This document shows positions 18,279 to 27,605 of a stretch of DNA of 55,985 nucleotides, piece after piece. Numbering within the stretch: the stretch's first letter is position 1; each line of letters starts with the position of its first letter. A program made the translations under genes and the position numbers. This DNA is from Immundisolibacterales bacterium (lineage in GTDB: Bacteria; Pseudomonadota; Gammaproteobacteria; HK1), in contig JAPOPW010000063.1 in the NCBI GenBank assembly GCA_026712715.1, positions 1 to 55,985 of the forward strand. Direction: 5' to 3'. Under the pieces are notes generated by a model. That model was not told the DNA's origin, did no database searches, and was given only the letters and a program-made list of their open reading frames with translations.

Positions 18279-19426
18279 ACCCCCAATTCCTCGAAGTTCC
18301 GGGCGATCCGCGCGGCCAGTTTCTCCGCCTCTTCGTTCAGCCCCTTGAGATCGAGGTGGATGGACCGCATCGCCTCCTCGAAGTCGAAACCCTCGTCCTC
18401 CTCCTCGGGCGCGACGCCGACATACCGGCCGGGCGTGAGGCTCCAATCATGCGCCTCGATCTCGCCGCGTTCGACCAGCTTCACCAGGCCTTCGACATCG
18501 CGGAGCCTCGCGTCGGGGAAGCGTTCTTGCAGCCAGTCGGCCTGATGAACGAAATGGCGTGCCCGCCGGAGTGCTTCGACGGCCGACCCCCGCACGCTTT
18601 CCAGCGACCGGCGCGCCTTGCCGATCTCCGCGTTGGGCCAGCGATCCGAGTCCCGGGCTTCCAGTTCCTTGACCGCCGTATCGACCACGCGGCCGGCGAG
18701 CCTCGCGGTGGTCTCGTTCTTCTCGTGGCCGTAGAACGTGACCCGCTTCATCGCGTCCTCGCCGGCGTCCTCGATGAAGTGGCTCGACTGCACGAACATC
18801 CCGCCCGAACCGCATGCGGGGTCGAGGACGACGCCGTGATCCGGCTCGATCACGTTCACGATGGTCTGGACGATCGAGGGCGGCGTGAAGAACTCGCCGT
18901 TGTCGTGCGCGCCCTGCTTGGAGAACTCGGCCAGGAAGTACTCGTAGATGCGGCCGAACACGTCGCCCGAGGCCGTGCGCAGCGCCTCGGAATCGAAGGT
19001 CCGCATCATCTCTTCCAGCACGTCGTCCTCGAAGCGCTCGTAGTCTTTCGGCAACTGGCCGGCAAGCGGCGGGAAGTGGTCCTCCACGGCTTCCATGGCG
19101 GCGGTCACGGCCGCGCCGAGATTGCCGTCCTTCGGCATCTCCAGCAGCGTGTCGTAGCGCGCCGGCTCGGGCAGCATCAGCGCGCGGCGCCGCGTGAAGT
19201 CGGCCTCGACCAAGGGGCGATCCGGCATCCTGCCCGCAGCCTTGTCTTCGTCGATCGCGGCCGCAGCCGCGTAGTAGCGGTTCGTCGCGTGCCGCAGGAA
19301 GATGAGGCCCAGAATGGGCATGAAGTACTCGTTCGACGCGAGGTTCGAGTTGGCCCGCAGGTTGTCCGCGACCTTCCAGAGGTCCGCCTCGAACCGTTCG
19401 ATCCCGATCAGGTGGTCCGCGGTCAT
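18275..19426 (-). CDS. hsdM: Type I restriction-modification methyltransferase HsdM, internally deleted
   Basis: A 383-residue HsdM-like protein. The N-terminal HsdM domain (residues 1-150), GEFFTPPSIVQTIV (177-190) and the AdoMet motif DPACGSGGMF (202-211) are normal, as is HEKNETTARL (234-243). After that the frame jumps to helical sequence that normally follows the catalytic domain, and the C terminus LTPGRYVGVAPEEEDEGFDF, ending in NFEELGV, is intact. The catalytic NPPF/Y motif and roughly 150 residues of the methyltransferase fold are missing in frame (near base 18697). Usual length is 500-550. It probably cannot methylate DNA. No hsdS is present. Confidence 0.85.
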   Translation of the reverse strand: MTADHLIGIERFEADLWKVADNLRANSNLASNEYFMPILGLIFLRHATNRYYAAAAAIDEDKAAGRMPDRPLVEADFTRRRALMLPEPARYDTLLEMPKDGNLGAAVTAAMEAVEDHFPPLAGQLPKDYERFEDDVLEEMMRTFDSEALRTASGDVFGRIYEYFLAEFSKQGAHDNGEFFTPPSIVQTIVNVIEPDHGVVLDPACGSGGMFVQSSHFIEDAGEDAMKRVTFYGHEKNETTARLAGRVVDTAVKELEARDSDRWPNAEIGKARRSLESVRGSAVEALRRARHFVHQADWLQERFPDARLRDVEGLVKLVERGEIEAHDWSLTPGRYVGVAPEEEDEGFDFEEAMRSIHLDLKGLNEEAEKLAARIARNFEELGV

Positions 19427-19616
19427 TAGCTGTTCCTACCTGCTGCACACAACATCACTACCCATCTGCGAACGCCTGCGTCGATGTTTTCGTGAGCGCG
19501 CCTGCACCCCCCAAGCAAGGTTCATCGCTCTCGTCGTTTCGATGCCCTACTCCACGGCTTCAACGCTCCGCGGGCGACTCCCGGAGGGACGGATTCGTGG
19601 GCACGATCCCTTGCCG

Positions 19617-19838
19617 TCAGGCGACTTCTCGCATCGGACGAGTCAGCGGCTCCGGAAGAGCACTCCCGGACTCTCTCAGCTCCGTCAGGACTTCATCGAT
19701 GACTGTGCAGAGCTCGTCATAGAGTCGGATGGGATCCGTCCCGTGAATCCCGGTGATAACGTCCGGACAACGACCCAGGTAGGCGCCATCCTGATCGCTC
19801 CATTCGATCCACTTGTGGTAGCGGTCGCTTGGTCTCAT
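19617..19838 (-). CDS. hicB: HicB-type antitoxin
   Basis: A 73-residue protein with the partial RNase H-like HicB fold: WIEWSDQDGAYLGRCPDVIT, then YDELCTVIDEVLTELRESG. It lies downstream of hicA with a 4-nt overlap, the toxin-first order common in hicAB. No C-terminal DNA-binding domain is evident, so autoregulation may need another element. Confidence 0.75.
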   Translation of the reverse strand: MRPSDRYHKWIEWSDQDGAYLGRCPDVITGIHGTDPIRLYDELCTVIDEVLTELRESGSALPEPLTRPMREVA

Positions 19839-20038
19839 TTGCCCATCTCCTCGACGGCACGCCTGATCTGCTGTTCCTGGTATGGCTTCGCGTCATCACC
19901 CGGTTTCCCGCTCACCGTCACCGCGCCTGGATATCTCGGGTGCAGGAACTTCCGGTGAGAGCCCTTCCCCCCGGATCCGGTCTCCACGAACCCCGCCGAA
20001 CGGAGGTCGGCGAGAAGCTGCCGTATCTTGCGCGGCAT
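19835..20038 (-). CDS. hicA: HicA-type mRNA interferase toxin
   Basis: A 67-residue double-stranded-RNA-binding-like toxin: MPRKIRQLLADLRSAGFVE, then GGKGSHRKFLHP, where the His of GSHRKF is the catalytic residue, and KPYQEQQIRRAVEEM at the end. HicA cleaves mRNA. It precedes hicB and appears intact. Confidence 0.82.
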   Translation of the reverse strand: MPRKIRQLLADLRSAGFVETGSGGKGSHRKFLHPRYPGAVTVSGKPGDDAKPYQEQQIRRAVEEMGK

Positions 20039-20534
20039 GATCCGACTGCGTTGACGAGATCAAGTCGTCGAGCCATGCCTCCGCCCGCTGATTCCCCCGC
20101 CCTGGCGCATGCGTTCCGGGGCCGAACCGCAACCGGGGGTCCTGGCAACAGGGTGCTCGGAGGTGGCCACGAGGCGGAGCGGGGGCGGGGTATCCGGTGT
20201 CGCCCGTGACGTGCGCGGGTCTGCCGGTGCCAATGGCCGCCCCGCATGTTCGACTCCAGCGGCCCGTCGATGCGGTGCATCAGGGTGGCAATGGTCGTGC
20301 TGACTCGGGTCCAAGGGTGAGTGCCGTAACATGATTCACACGTTTCATCGTACGGATGCGGTGATTATCGTACTGCCGCGCAAGTGGCAGCGAAAGGACA
20401 TCCTGGTTGAAGTAAATTGATTCGCGCCGAGCCCGACACCAGGAACCGCAGGGCGCTCGACCACGGCCCCTCGAGGCCGCCCGGCGGAGAAGAGGGCGAC
20501 GATCTCGACCGCGCGGGGGCGGGGCGGCGCCGGG
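20039..20534. other. Intergenic region with a tiny possible ORF
   Basis: No recognised gene lies here. A 29-codon frame at 20331-20420 (+), MIHTFHRTDAVIIVLPRKWQ followed by nine residues, is set in DNA of lower GC than its surroundings. It could be a remnant of a lost gene or a small peptide. Nothing else protein-like was found. Confidence 0.3.
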
Positions 20535-21320
20535 TCAGGCGAGGGTCTGGCCTCCGTCGATTACGAGGTTCTGCCCGGTCATGTGACGGGCCGCGTCGGA
20601 GACCAGGAAGGCGCCCGCGGCGGCGTGGTCTTCGGGGGTCGCGAGCCGCCCCAGCGGGATTCCTATCCGGTACTTCTCGAGGCTCCCGCGCAGCATCGCC
20701 TCGCGCATCGCGTCGGGGTCGTCGTAGTTGCGGATCATCGGCGTGTCCGTGGAGCCGGGGGTGATGGCGTTGACCCGGATGCCGTGCTCCGCGAGGTCGA
20801 GGCCGAGGTCCTGGGTCACCCGCACGAGCGCCGCCTTCGACGCCGAGTAGGCGAGGTTCGCCTGCCGCGCGACGACCGCGCTGATGGAGGCGATGTTGAC
20901 GATGGCTCCCCCGCCCCGCTTGACCATGCTTGGGAGGCAGGCCCGGATGCACGCCACCGGGGCCCGGAGGTTGATGCTGAGCATCCGGTCCCAGGCTGCC
21001 ATGTCGAGGTCGTCGATGGGGGTGAGGTAGAAGACCCCCGCGCAGTTGACGAGCACGTCGACGCCGCCGTGGCGGGCGACGGTCGCCGCCGCCGCCGCGG
21101 TGACCGCCCCGTCGTCGGTGAGGTCGAGGGCGTGCGTCGAGACGACCGCGCGCGGGTGGGCCTCCGATATCGCCGCCCGGCTCGCGTCGAGGGCCCCCTC
21201 GTCGAGGTCCCACAGGGCGATGTCGTGGCCGTCGTCGGCGAGCGCAATCGCGATCGCGCGGCCGATGAAGCCGCCGCCGCCGGTCACCACCGCGGACCGC
21301 AGCAGGGTCTCTTCGTTCAT
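20535..21320 (-). CDS. SDR family oxidoreductase (EntA/FabG-like)
   Basis: A 261-residue classical SDR. TGGGGFIGRAIAIAL is the cofactor loop, NCAG lies near residue 92, the catalytic Ser is in NIASISA and YSASKAALV gives Tyr and Lys. The end TGQNLVIDGGQTLA is typical. It is the last gene of the long minus-strand catabolic operon (ridA lies 54 bp upstream). A role in oxidising or reducing an intermediate of that pathway is inferred from position. Confidence 0.88.
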   Translation of the reverse strand: MNEETLLRSAVVTGGGGFIGRAIAIALADDGHDIALWDLDEGALDASRAAISEAHPRAVVSTHALDLTDDGAVTAAAAATVARHGGVDVLVNCAGVFYLTPIDDLDMAAWDRMLSINLRAPVACIRACLPSMVKRGGGAIVNIASISAVVARQANLAYSASKAALVRVTQDLGLDLAEHGIRVNAITPGSTDTPMIRNYDDPDAMREAMLRGSLEKYRIGIPLGRLATPEDHAAAGAFLVSDAARHMTGQNLVIDGGQTLA

Positions 21321-21374
21321 GGATTCGCTCCGGTGGGGAATGGAAATTCGGGGTCGGTCCGTGGCCGCGCCCGC

Positions 21375-21767
21375 TCAGACGTGCGCGATGGCGTCGATCT
21401 CCATCAGGATGTTCCGCCCGAGATAGCTCACCGCCGCCGAGGTGCGCACCGGCTTGTCGCCCGGGAAGTACTCGCCGTAGATCTCTTCGAAGCGCGCCTT
21501 GTCGTCGAAGTTCGTGAACAGCACGGTGACCTTGATCACCTTGTCGAGGGACGAACCCGCGGCCTCCAGGATCGCCTTCATGGTCTCCATGCACCGTCGC
21601 GCCTGGTCCCGGATGTCGCCGTCGACCATCTTGCCGGTCTCCGGGTCCTCGGCCGCGATCCCGCCCGTGAAGACGAAGTCGCCCACCTTCCACCCCTGGG
21701 CGAAGGGGTGCACGTGGTCGTCCATCCGGGTCGGGGCGCCGGCGGTCACGATCTTCTCTTTCTGCAT
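21375..21767 (-). CDS. ridA: RidA family (YjgF/YER057c/UK114) protein
   Basis: A 130-residue RidA-like protein. The start ATG 21765-21767 has GGAG about 11 bases upstream; an in-frame ATG ten codons earlier is less likely. Blocks include VGDFVFTGGIAAEDPETGKM, QARRCMETMKAILEAAGSSL and KVTVLFTNFDDKARFEEIY. The end IDAIAHV follows the family pattern. RidA deaminates reactive enamine/imine products of PLP enzymes. It is fitting here, next to aminotransferase and hydantoinase genes, and could serve imines from the pathway. Confidence 0.88.
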   Translation of the reverse strand: MQKEKIVTAGAPTRMDDHVHPFAQGWKVGDFVFTGGIAAEDPETGKMVDGDIRDQARRCMETMKAILEAAGSSLDKVIKVTVLFTNFDDKARFEEIYGEYFPGDKPVRTSAAVSYLGRNILMEIDAIAHV

Positions 21768-21793
21768 GGTCGCTGCTCCTTCGGTCTCGACGG

Positions 21794-23455
21794 TCAATCA
21801 AGGTTCGGTTCTGGATTCTCCGCGGGCTCGAAGCCGTAGTGCGCGCGGGCCTCGACCTCCGACACGAGCTCGTCGTCGAGGTCGCGCTCCACCGCGGCCC
21901 GGTCCCGCGTGCGTGGGTCGTGGAACCCGCCGCCTCCGGGGGTCCGCAGGTCGACGACGTCGCCCGGGTCGATGAAGACGGTTCGCTTGGGATGAAGGGG
22001 CACGGTATCGTTCAGCGTGGCCGTTCCCGGGTGCCCGGCATGTCCGCCCGCGAACCCCAGGGGCGGGTGCCGGATCCGGTCGGCGCGCATCGCGACGCGA
22101 AGGGGCGCGTCCCCGAGCAGTCGGAACCGGAACTGCTGCCCCGGCCCTCCGCGGAAACGCCCTGCCCCCGCCGAGTCGGCGATGAGTTCCTTGGCCTCGA
22201 CGAGGATCGGTTTCTCGCTCTCGAATATCTCGACCGCGGTGGTCGGGGGATGGTCGGGGTAGGACACCACCATCCCGTCCTTGCTTGGCCGCGCCCCGAT
22301 TCCGCCGTGGACGATGAGGATCTCGACGAATCGTTCGCCGTGGCCGTTCACCCCGGAGAGCACCGGCACCCAGGTCGGGGCGGCGGAATCCGCGATCACG
22401 CGATCGGGGAGGATCGGCTCGAGGGCGCGGAACACCGCCGCCTGCACGTAGTGCGCGACCAGCACCCGGGCGCCGACCGCGGCCGGGTACTCGGCGTTCA
22501 GGATGCACCCGGGCGGCGCGCTCACCCGAAGCGGTTCGAGGCTTCCCGCGTTGATCGGAGACTCGGGCTTGCACGCGCACAGGAGCGCGTACACCACGTC
22601 GGCGTACGTCCAGTTGAAGGTGACGTTGATGCCGCGCGCGGACTGGGGCGAGGTGCCCGCGAGATCGACGCTGATCGAGTCGCCCTCGACGTCGATCCGG
22701 ACCCGGATGGTGACCGGCTTCTCGTCTCCGTCCGCCTCGACCTCGCCCCGCCAGGTCCCGTCCGGGAGCCCGGCGACGATGGTCCGCATCGCGCGCTCGC
22801 TCCGGGTGCGCATCTCGCGTCCGATCTCCTCCAGATCGGGGAGGCCGGTATCCTCGAGGAACTCCGCCACCCCCTTCCGGACGACGTTGTTGGACGCGAC
22901 CTGGGCCATGAGATCGCCGACGACGATGTCCGGCACCCGGACGTTCGCGCGGATGAAGCGCATCAGCTCCTCGTTCGGCCGCCCGCGCCGGTAGAGGAAC
23001 GTCGGAGGGATGATGAAGCCTTCCTCGTGGATGTCGCTCGAGTCGCTCGAGAGGACCCGCCCGCCGACGTCGGGAGAGTGGGCGCAGCACGCGGCGAACC
23101 CGACGAGGCGCCGCCGATGGAAGATCGGCGCGACCATCGTGTAGTCGTTGAGCTGCGACGCCCCGAGCCACGGATCATTCGAGAGCAGCACGTCGCCCGG
23201 CCGAAGGGTGGCGGCGGGATAGCGCTCGAGGAACGCCTTGACCTCGGTGGACATCACCCCGAGGAACGCGACCTCGCCCTGGCTCGGCTGCGCGATGAGA
23301 TTCCCGCTCGCGTCGAAGAGGGCGTTCGAGAAGTCGTCCGCGTCGGTCACGTTGCGCGAGAAGGCGGTGCGCTTGAGGGCGACCGTGCCCTGGTCCACGA
23401 TGGAGAGCAACCGGTTCCAGCCGATCCCGATTTCGGTGGGGTCGAGTCTGCTCAC
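21794..23455 (-). CDS. hyuB: Hydantoinase B/oxoprolinase-family subunit (first copy)
   Basis: A 553-residue HyuB from a GTG start (23453-23455) that overlaps the hyuA stop by 4 nt (GTGA). Family blocks: EIGIGWNRLLSIVDQGTVAL, LLSNDPWLGASQLNDYTMVAP, HSPDVGGRVLSSDSSDIHEEG, then INVTFNWTYADVVYALLCA and a glycine-rich GGGGFHDP near the C terminus. HyuB pairs with HyuA to hydrolyse or carboxylate cyclic amides or ketones with ATP (5-oxoprolinase, N-methylhydantoinase, acetophenone carboxylase). Substrate unknown. Confidence 0.9.
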   Translation of the reverse strand: MSRLDPTEIGIGWNRLLSIVDQGTVALKRTAFSRNVTDADDFSNALFDASGNLIAQPSQGEVAFLGVMSTEVKAFLERYPAATLRPGDVLLSNDPWLGASQLNDYTMVAPIFHRRRLVGFAACCAHSPDVGGRVLSSDSSDIHEEGFIIPPTFLYRRGRPNEELMRFIRANVRVPDIVVGDLMAQVASNNVVRKGVAEFLEDTGLPDLEEIGREMRTRSERAMRTIVAGLPDGTWRGEVEADGDEKPVTIRVRIDVEGDSISVDLAGTSPQSARGINVTFNWTYADVVYALLCACKPESPINAGSLEPLRVSAPPGCILNAEYPAAVGARVLVAHYVQAAVFRALEPILPDRVIADSAAPTWVPVLSGVNGHGERFVEILIVHGGIGARPSKDGMVVSYPDHPPTTAVEIFESEKPILVEAKELIADSAGAGRFRGGPGQQFRFRLLGDAPLRVAMRADRIRHPPLGFAGGHAGHPGTATLNDTVPLHPKRTVFIDPGDVVDLRTPGGGGFHDPRTRDRAAVERDLDDELVSEVEARAHYGFEPAENPEPNLD

Positions 23456-25557
23456 AGCTCGAGCACGAGGTTGCCGGTGGCATCGACGCGGGCCCGCGCC
23501 GAGGGCGGCACGACGGTGGTGGAGCCGTCCTCCTCGACGATTGCCGGACCCTCGAGGCGTGCACCCGGGGGCAGGCGGGCGCGCCGGTAGAACGGCGTCT
23601 CCGTGAATCCATCCCCGAACCAGGCCGGGCGCCGTCCGGACGGCGGCCCGGGATCCGGGCCCGGGTCCCGGGCCGGGGTCGCGCGACGTGGAGATCGGAG
23701 GGTCGCGGGAGCGCTTGCCGCGACCGAGACCCGCCAGGTCACCGCCTCCGCCTCGACGCCGCGGATGATGCGCCCGTAGCGCTGCTCGTAGGCGCGGTGG
23801 AAGGCGGCTTCGACCCCAGGAAGGCTCGCCCGCTCGATCTTGCCCGCGGCCGGCAGCGCAACCGGCACCTCGTAGCGCTGATTGCGATAGCGCATGTCGA
23901 CCTGCCGAACCACCTCGCGGCGCCCGCTCGCTTCGACCTCGTCGAGAAGACCGCGGCCCTGCGCCTCGAGATCCGCGAGCAGTGCGTTCACCCGGTCGAG
24001 GTCCAGGCGTGCGAGCTCGCTGCGGTGCGACGCGGCAAGGTCGAAACGCGGAGGGGCGAGCACCGCTCCGAGGGCGGAGAGCACCCCCGGGTTCGCCGGG
24101 ACGACGATGCGCCGGACCCCGAGGGAGCAGGCAACCGCGGCGGCGTGAATGGGGCCCGCCCCACCGAACGCGAGAAGGGAGAAGCGCCGCAGGTCCACCC
24201 CGTGCTCCGACGCGTGTACCGCCGCCGCCCGGGCCATCTGCTCGTTCACCTGGCGGAACACCGTCCACGCGGCCTCGACGGGCGACACTCCGAGGGGGCG
24301 CCCGACGTGCTCGTCGAGAGCCGCCCTCGCCGCATCGGTGTCGAGCCCGAGCCGCCCTCCCACGAAATATTCCGGGTTGAGGTAGCCGAGCACCGTGTCG
24401 GCATCGGTCACCGTCGGCTCGTGCCCGCCGCGCGCGTAGCACGCCGGCCCCGGCTCGGACCCCGCGCTCCTCGGCCCCACCGCCGGGAGCCCGAGCTCGT
24501 CCACCCGCGCGATGCTGCCGCCCCCCGCCCCGATCTCGATGAGGTCGACCACCGGGATCCGCACCGGCAGGCCGCTCTTGCGCTTGAACCGGGCGATGCG
24601 CGCGGCCTCGAACTCCACCGTCACCTGCGGTGTGTGGTTGCGCACGAGGCAGATCTTGGCCGACGTCCCGCCCATGTCGAACGAAAGGAGGTTCCGGATG
24701 CGAAGGCGCCGGGCAAGCACCGCGGCCGCGTGGGCGCCCGCGGCCGGTCCCGATTCGAGCATCCGGATCGGAAAACGCGCCGCGGCCCCCGGGCTCATCG
24801 TGCCGCCGCGCGAATTGACGACGGTGAACGCACCACGGTGGCCGCTCGCTCGGAGACGCGACTCGAGCCCCGCGAGGTAGCGCGAGACGAGAGGCTGCAC
24901 GTAGGCGTTCGCCACGGTGGTCGAGAATCGCGGCAGCTCCCCGAGCTCGGGCAGGACCTCGGAAGAGGCCGATACCGGAACCTCCGGGGCCAGCGCCCGG
25001 ACCCGGTCCGCCGCGGCTCGCTCGTTCTCCGGATTGGCGTACGCGTGGAGGAAGCAGACCGCGATCGACTCGACCCCGCGTTCGACGAGAAACCGGATGG
25101 CCGCGTCCGCGCTCTCGACGTCGAGGATCATGAGCCGTTCGCCGTCGCTCGCGGTCCGCTCCGCGACCGGCCGTCGCAACGCACGTGGCGCGAGGGGCGC
25201 GGGGAGATCGAGGTGAATGTCGTAAAGATCGTAGAGCTGTTCGTGGCCGACCTCGATGACGTCCCTGAACCCGCGCGTCGTCAGCATCCCGGTGCGGGCG
25301 CCCTTGCGCTCGATGAGGGCGTTCGTGGCGAGGGTCGTCGCGTGAACGATGACGGTCACCGCCGCCGGGGCGAGACCCTCATTCGCGAGCGCCTCGTCGA
25401 GTCCGACGAGCACCGCCTCGCTCGGATCGCGGTGGGTGGTGAGCACCTTCCGGGCCGTTGAGCGGCCCGTCGCGGGATCGAGGAGGCAGACGTCGGTGAA
25501 GGTCCCTCCGATGTCCGCCCCCGCGACGACGGTGCGGGCTGGCATCCGCACGGTCAC
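23452..25557 (-). CDS. hyuA: Hydantoinase A/oxoprolinase-family subunit (first copy)
   Basis: A 701-residue HyuA. GADIGGTFTDVCLLDPATG at the N terminus is the ATP-binding actin-like opening, HATTLATNALIERKGARTGM follows, LLSFDMGGTSAKICLV lies near residue 300, and GAGGGSIARVDELG, SAGSEPGPACYARGG and FGGAGPIHAAAVA complete the set. Full family length. Residues about 630-645 are a Pro/Gly/Arg-rich spacer (DPGPDPGPPSG). It is translationally coupled to hyuB. The aminotransferase gene lies 30 bp upstream, so it belongs to the transporter operon. Confidence 0.92.
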   Translation of the reverse strand: MTVRMPARTVVAGADIGGTFTDVCLLDPATGRSTARKVLTTHRDPSEAVLVGLDEALANEGLAPAAVTVIVHATTLATNALIERKGARTGMLTTRGFRDVIEVGHEQLYDLYDIHLDLPAPLAPRALRRPVAERTASDGERLMILDVESADAAIRFLVERGVESIAVCFLHAYANPENERAAADRVRALAPEVPVSASSEVLPELGELPRFSTTVANAYVQPLVSRYLAGLESRLRASGHRGAFTVVNSRGGTMSPGAAARFPIRMLESGPAAGAHAAAVLARRLRIRNLLSFDMGGTSAKICLVRNHTPQVTVEFEAARIARFKRKSGLPVRIPVVDLIEIGAGGGSIARVDELGLPAVGPRSAGSEPGPACYARGGHEPTVTDADTVLGYLNPEYFVGGRLGLDTDAARAALDEHVGRPLGVSPVEAAWTVFRQVNEQMARAAAVHASEHGVDLRRFSLLAFGGAGPIHAAAVACSLGVRRIVVPANPGVLSALGAVLAPPRFDLAASHRSELARLDLDRVNALLADLEAQGRGLLDEVEASGRREVVRQVDMRYRNQRYEVPVALPAAGKIERASLPGVEAAFHRAYEQRYGRIIRGVEAEAVTWRVSVAASAPATLRSPRRATPARDPGPDPGPPSGRRPAWFGDGFTETPFYRRARLPPGARLEGPAIVEEDGSTTVVPPSARARVDATGNLVLEL

Positions 25558-25587
25558 CGGACGACGGGATGCACCGCGGTCCGCGAC

Positions 25588-26829
25588 TCAGCGGGCCGCA
25601 CGGGGTTCGCTCGGCGCCGCCGCCTCTTCCGTCCGCCGCGCCAAAGCGGCGCGGAGCCGCTCGATTCCCCGGCCAAGCGCGTCGGTCGAGCGCCGCCCGA
25701 ACGCGATGCGGACGTGCCCTTCGCCTCCTTCGCCGAACGCCGAACCCGGCAGGACCGCAATCTCGGCTTCATCGAGGCTGAAATCGGCGAACTCGCGATC
25801 GTCCATGCCGGTCCCGGAGATGTCCGGGAAGCAGAAGAGCCCCGCTTCCGGCACCGGGCAGCGGATGCCGGGAATCGAGTCGAGGGCGCGGGACACGAGC
25901 TCGCGCCGCTCCGAGAGCCCGGCCCGGATGCCGGCGCGTCCGTTCGCCGCGGCGTCGAACGCCGCCGTCGCGGCCTTCTGGGCGACCACGTTGGCGCAGG
26001 TCACGAGGTGCTGGTGCACCTTCAGCATGTTCGCGACGAGCGGGGGCGCTCCGTGCACGTACCCCACCCGCCAGCCCGCCATCGAGAACGCCTTCGAGAA
26101 ACCGTTGAATGTGAGGGTGCGCTGTGCCATTCCGGGCCGGGCCGCGATGCTCAGGTGACGCGCGTTCGTGTAGACGAGGTACTCGAGGGTCTCGTCGGCG
26201 AGCACCAGGAGGTCGTTGCGCCGCGCGGTGTCGGCGATCGCGTCGAGCTCGGCGGAGCCGAGAACGCGGCCCGTGGGGTTGTGGGGCGTGTTGATGAGGA
26301 TGGCGCGTGTCCTTGGCGTGATCCGGGACTCGAGGTCGGCGCCGGTGAGCATCTGCGGGGACGACTGGTGCAACGGAACGCTCACCGGCCGGGCTCCCGC
26401 GAGTCGGATGAGCGCGTCGTAGGTCACCCATCCCGGGGTGAGGAGGAGCACCTCGTCGCCAGCCTCGAGGCAGGCCCAGGTTGCGAGGGCGATGCCCTCC
26501 TTGGTGCCGACGGTGACGATGATCTCGTCCGGTCGTGCGGCGATCCCGTTCTCGCCCGCGAGCTTGTCCGCGATCAGACGGCGCAGGTCCTCGAGGCCCG
26601 CGCTCAAGCTGTAGGTCATGTACCGGTAGTCTTCGTCGATAGCGGCGTGGGCCTCACGCTTGATCTCGGCCGGGGTGTCGAACTCGGGGGCGCCGGAGAT
26701 GAGGTTGAGCACGTCGCGGCCCTCCGCGCGCAGGCGCTTGACGCGGTCGCCGAGATCGATCGTCGCCGAGGGCACGAGGTCGCGCACCCGCTCCGATTCC
26801 CATTTCGTTTCCAAACGGCTCTCCCTCAT
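25588..26829 (-). CDS. Class I/II PLP aminotransferase (aspartate-aminotransferase family)
   Basis: A 413-residue fold-type I PLP enzyme. Motifs: LISGAPEFDTPAEIKREA, VTVGTKEGIALATWA, INTPHNPTGRVL (PLP-anchoring Asn), ADETLEYLVY (Asp), FNGFSKAFSMAGWRVGY (Schiff-base Lys in SKAF), and the C-terminal HVRIAFGRR with the substrate-carboxylate Arg. Start ATG 26827-26829 overlaps the upstream SDR stop by 4 nt. It likely transaminates an amino acid released by the pathway. Substrate not determinable. Confidence 0.88.
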   Translation of the reverse strand: MRESRLETKWESERVRDLVPSATIDLGDRVKRLRAEGRDVLNLISGAPEFDTPAEIKREAHAAIDEDYRYMTYSLSAGLEDLRRLIADKLAGENGIAARPDEIIVTVGTKEGIALATWACLEAGDEVLLLTPGWVTYDALIRLAGARPVSVPLHQSSPQMLTGADLESRITPRTRAILINTPHNPTGRVLGSAELDAIADTARRNDLLVLADETLEYLVYTNARHLSIAARPGMAQRTLTFNGFSKAFSMAGWRVGYVHGAPPLVANMLKVHQHLVTCANVVAQKAATAAFDAAANGRAGIRAGLSERRELVSRALDSIPGIRCPVPEAGLFCFPDISGTGMDDREFADFSLDEAEIAVLPGSAFGEGGEGHVRIAFGRRSTDALGRGIERLRAALARRTEEAAAPSEPRAAR

Positions 26830-27605
26830 TCCGATGACGGGGGCGTCGTGGACGGCGACTCGAAGCCTCCGCCCATGTAGAGCGTCTCGCCGCAGACGTA
26901 GGCCATCCCCGGGGAGCAGAACAGGGCGATGACCTCGGCCACCTCCCGAGGATCCGCCGCCCGCTGCCTGCTTCCGAGGCCGGCGTGTGGAGAACCTGCC
27001 GCTTCCATCGCCCAACGGCCCATGTCGGTGGCGGTGAGCGGGGGCGCGACCGCGTTGATGCGCACTCCGAGAGGTCCGAGGTCCTGGGCGAGGTTGCGGG
27101 TCATCGCGACGAGGCCCTCCTTGGCGGCGGCGTAGGCCGGCCCGCCGGCCGAGATCGCCCGCGAGTTGAGCGCTCCGACGTTCACGATAACGCCCCCCGA
27201 CGCCCGGAGCAGCGGAAGCGCCGCCGAGATGCAGTTGAACGGACCCTTGAGATTGACGTCGATGATGCGGTGGACAACCTCGATCTCCGCCTCCGGCAGC
27301 CGGTTCGGCGCGACTGCACCTGCGTTGTTGACGAGCACGTCGAGGCGACCGAACGCCCGACCGACGGTTCCGATCGCTTCGGCGACCGCGTCCGGATCGG
27401 CGATGTCGGCCGCGACCACGAGGCTTCTCCGGCCGCCGGCCTCGATCGCCGCCGCCACCTCTTCGGCGAGCTCCCGGCGCTCGTGGCAGTGCACGCAGAC
27501 GTCGGCCCCGCGGGCGGCGAGGGCGAGCGCGGTCGCGCGCCCGATCCCGCGCGAGGCGCCCGTCACGAGCGCGGCCTTTCCCGCCAGAAAGCGCTCCACC
27601 GTCAT
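26826..27605 (-). CDS. SDR family oxidoreductase (operon member)
   Basis: A 259-residue classical SDR: VTGASRGIGRATALAL cofactor loop, NNAGAV near 91, then NVGALNSRAISAGGPAYAAAK. The active-site Tyr and Lys sit in AYAAAKEGL, with Ser in LNSRA a few residues off the usual position. The end is VCGETLYMGGGFESP. It is coupled at both ends by 4-nt ATGA overlaps (livF upstream, aminotransferase downstream), showing that transport and catabolism are one translational unit. Confidence 0.87.
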   Translation of the reverse strand: MTVERFLAGKAALVTGASRGIGRATALALAARGADVCVHCHERRELAEEVAAAIEAGGRRSLVVAADIADPDAVAEAIGTVGRAFGRLDVLVNNAGAVAPNRLPEAEIEVVHRIIDVNLKGPFNCISAALPLLRASGGVIVNVGALNSRAISAGGPAYAAAKEGLVAMTRNLAQDLGPLGVRINAVAPPLTATDMGRWAMEAAGSPHAGLGSRQRAADPREVAEVIALFCSPGMAYVCGETLYMGGGFESPSTTPPSSE

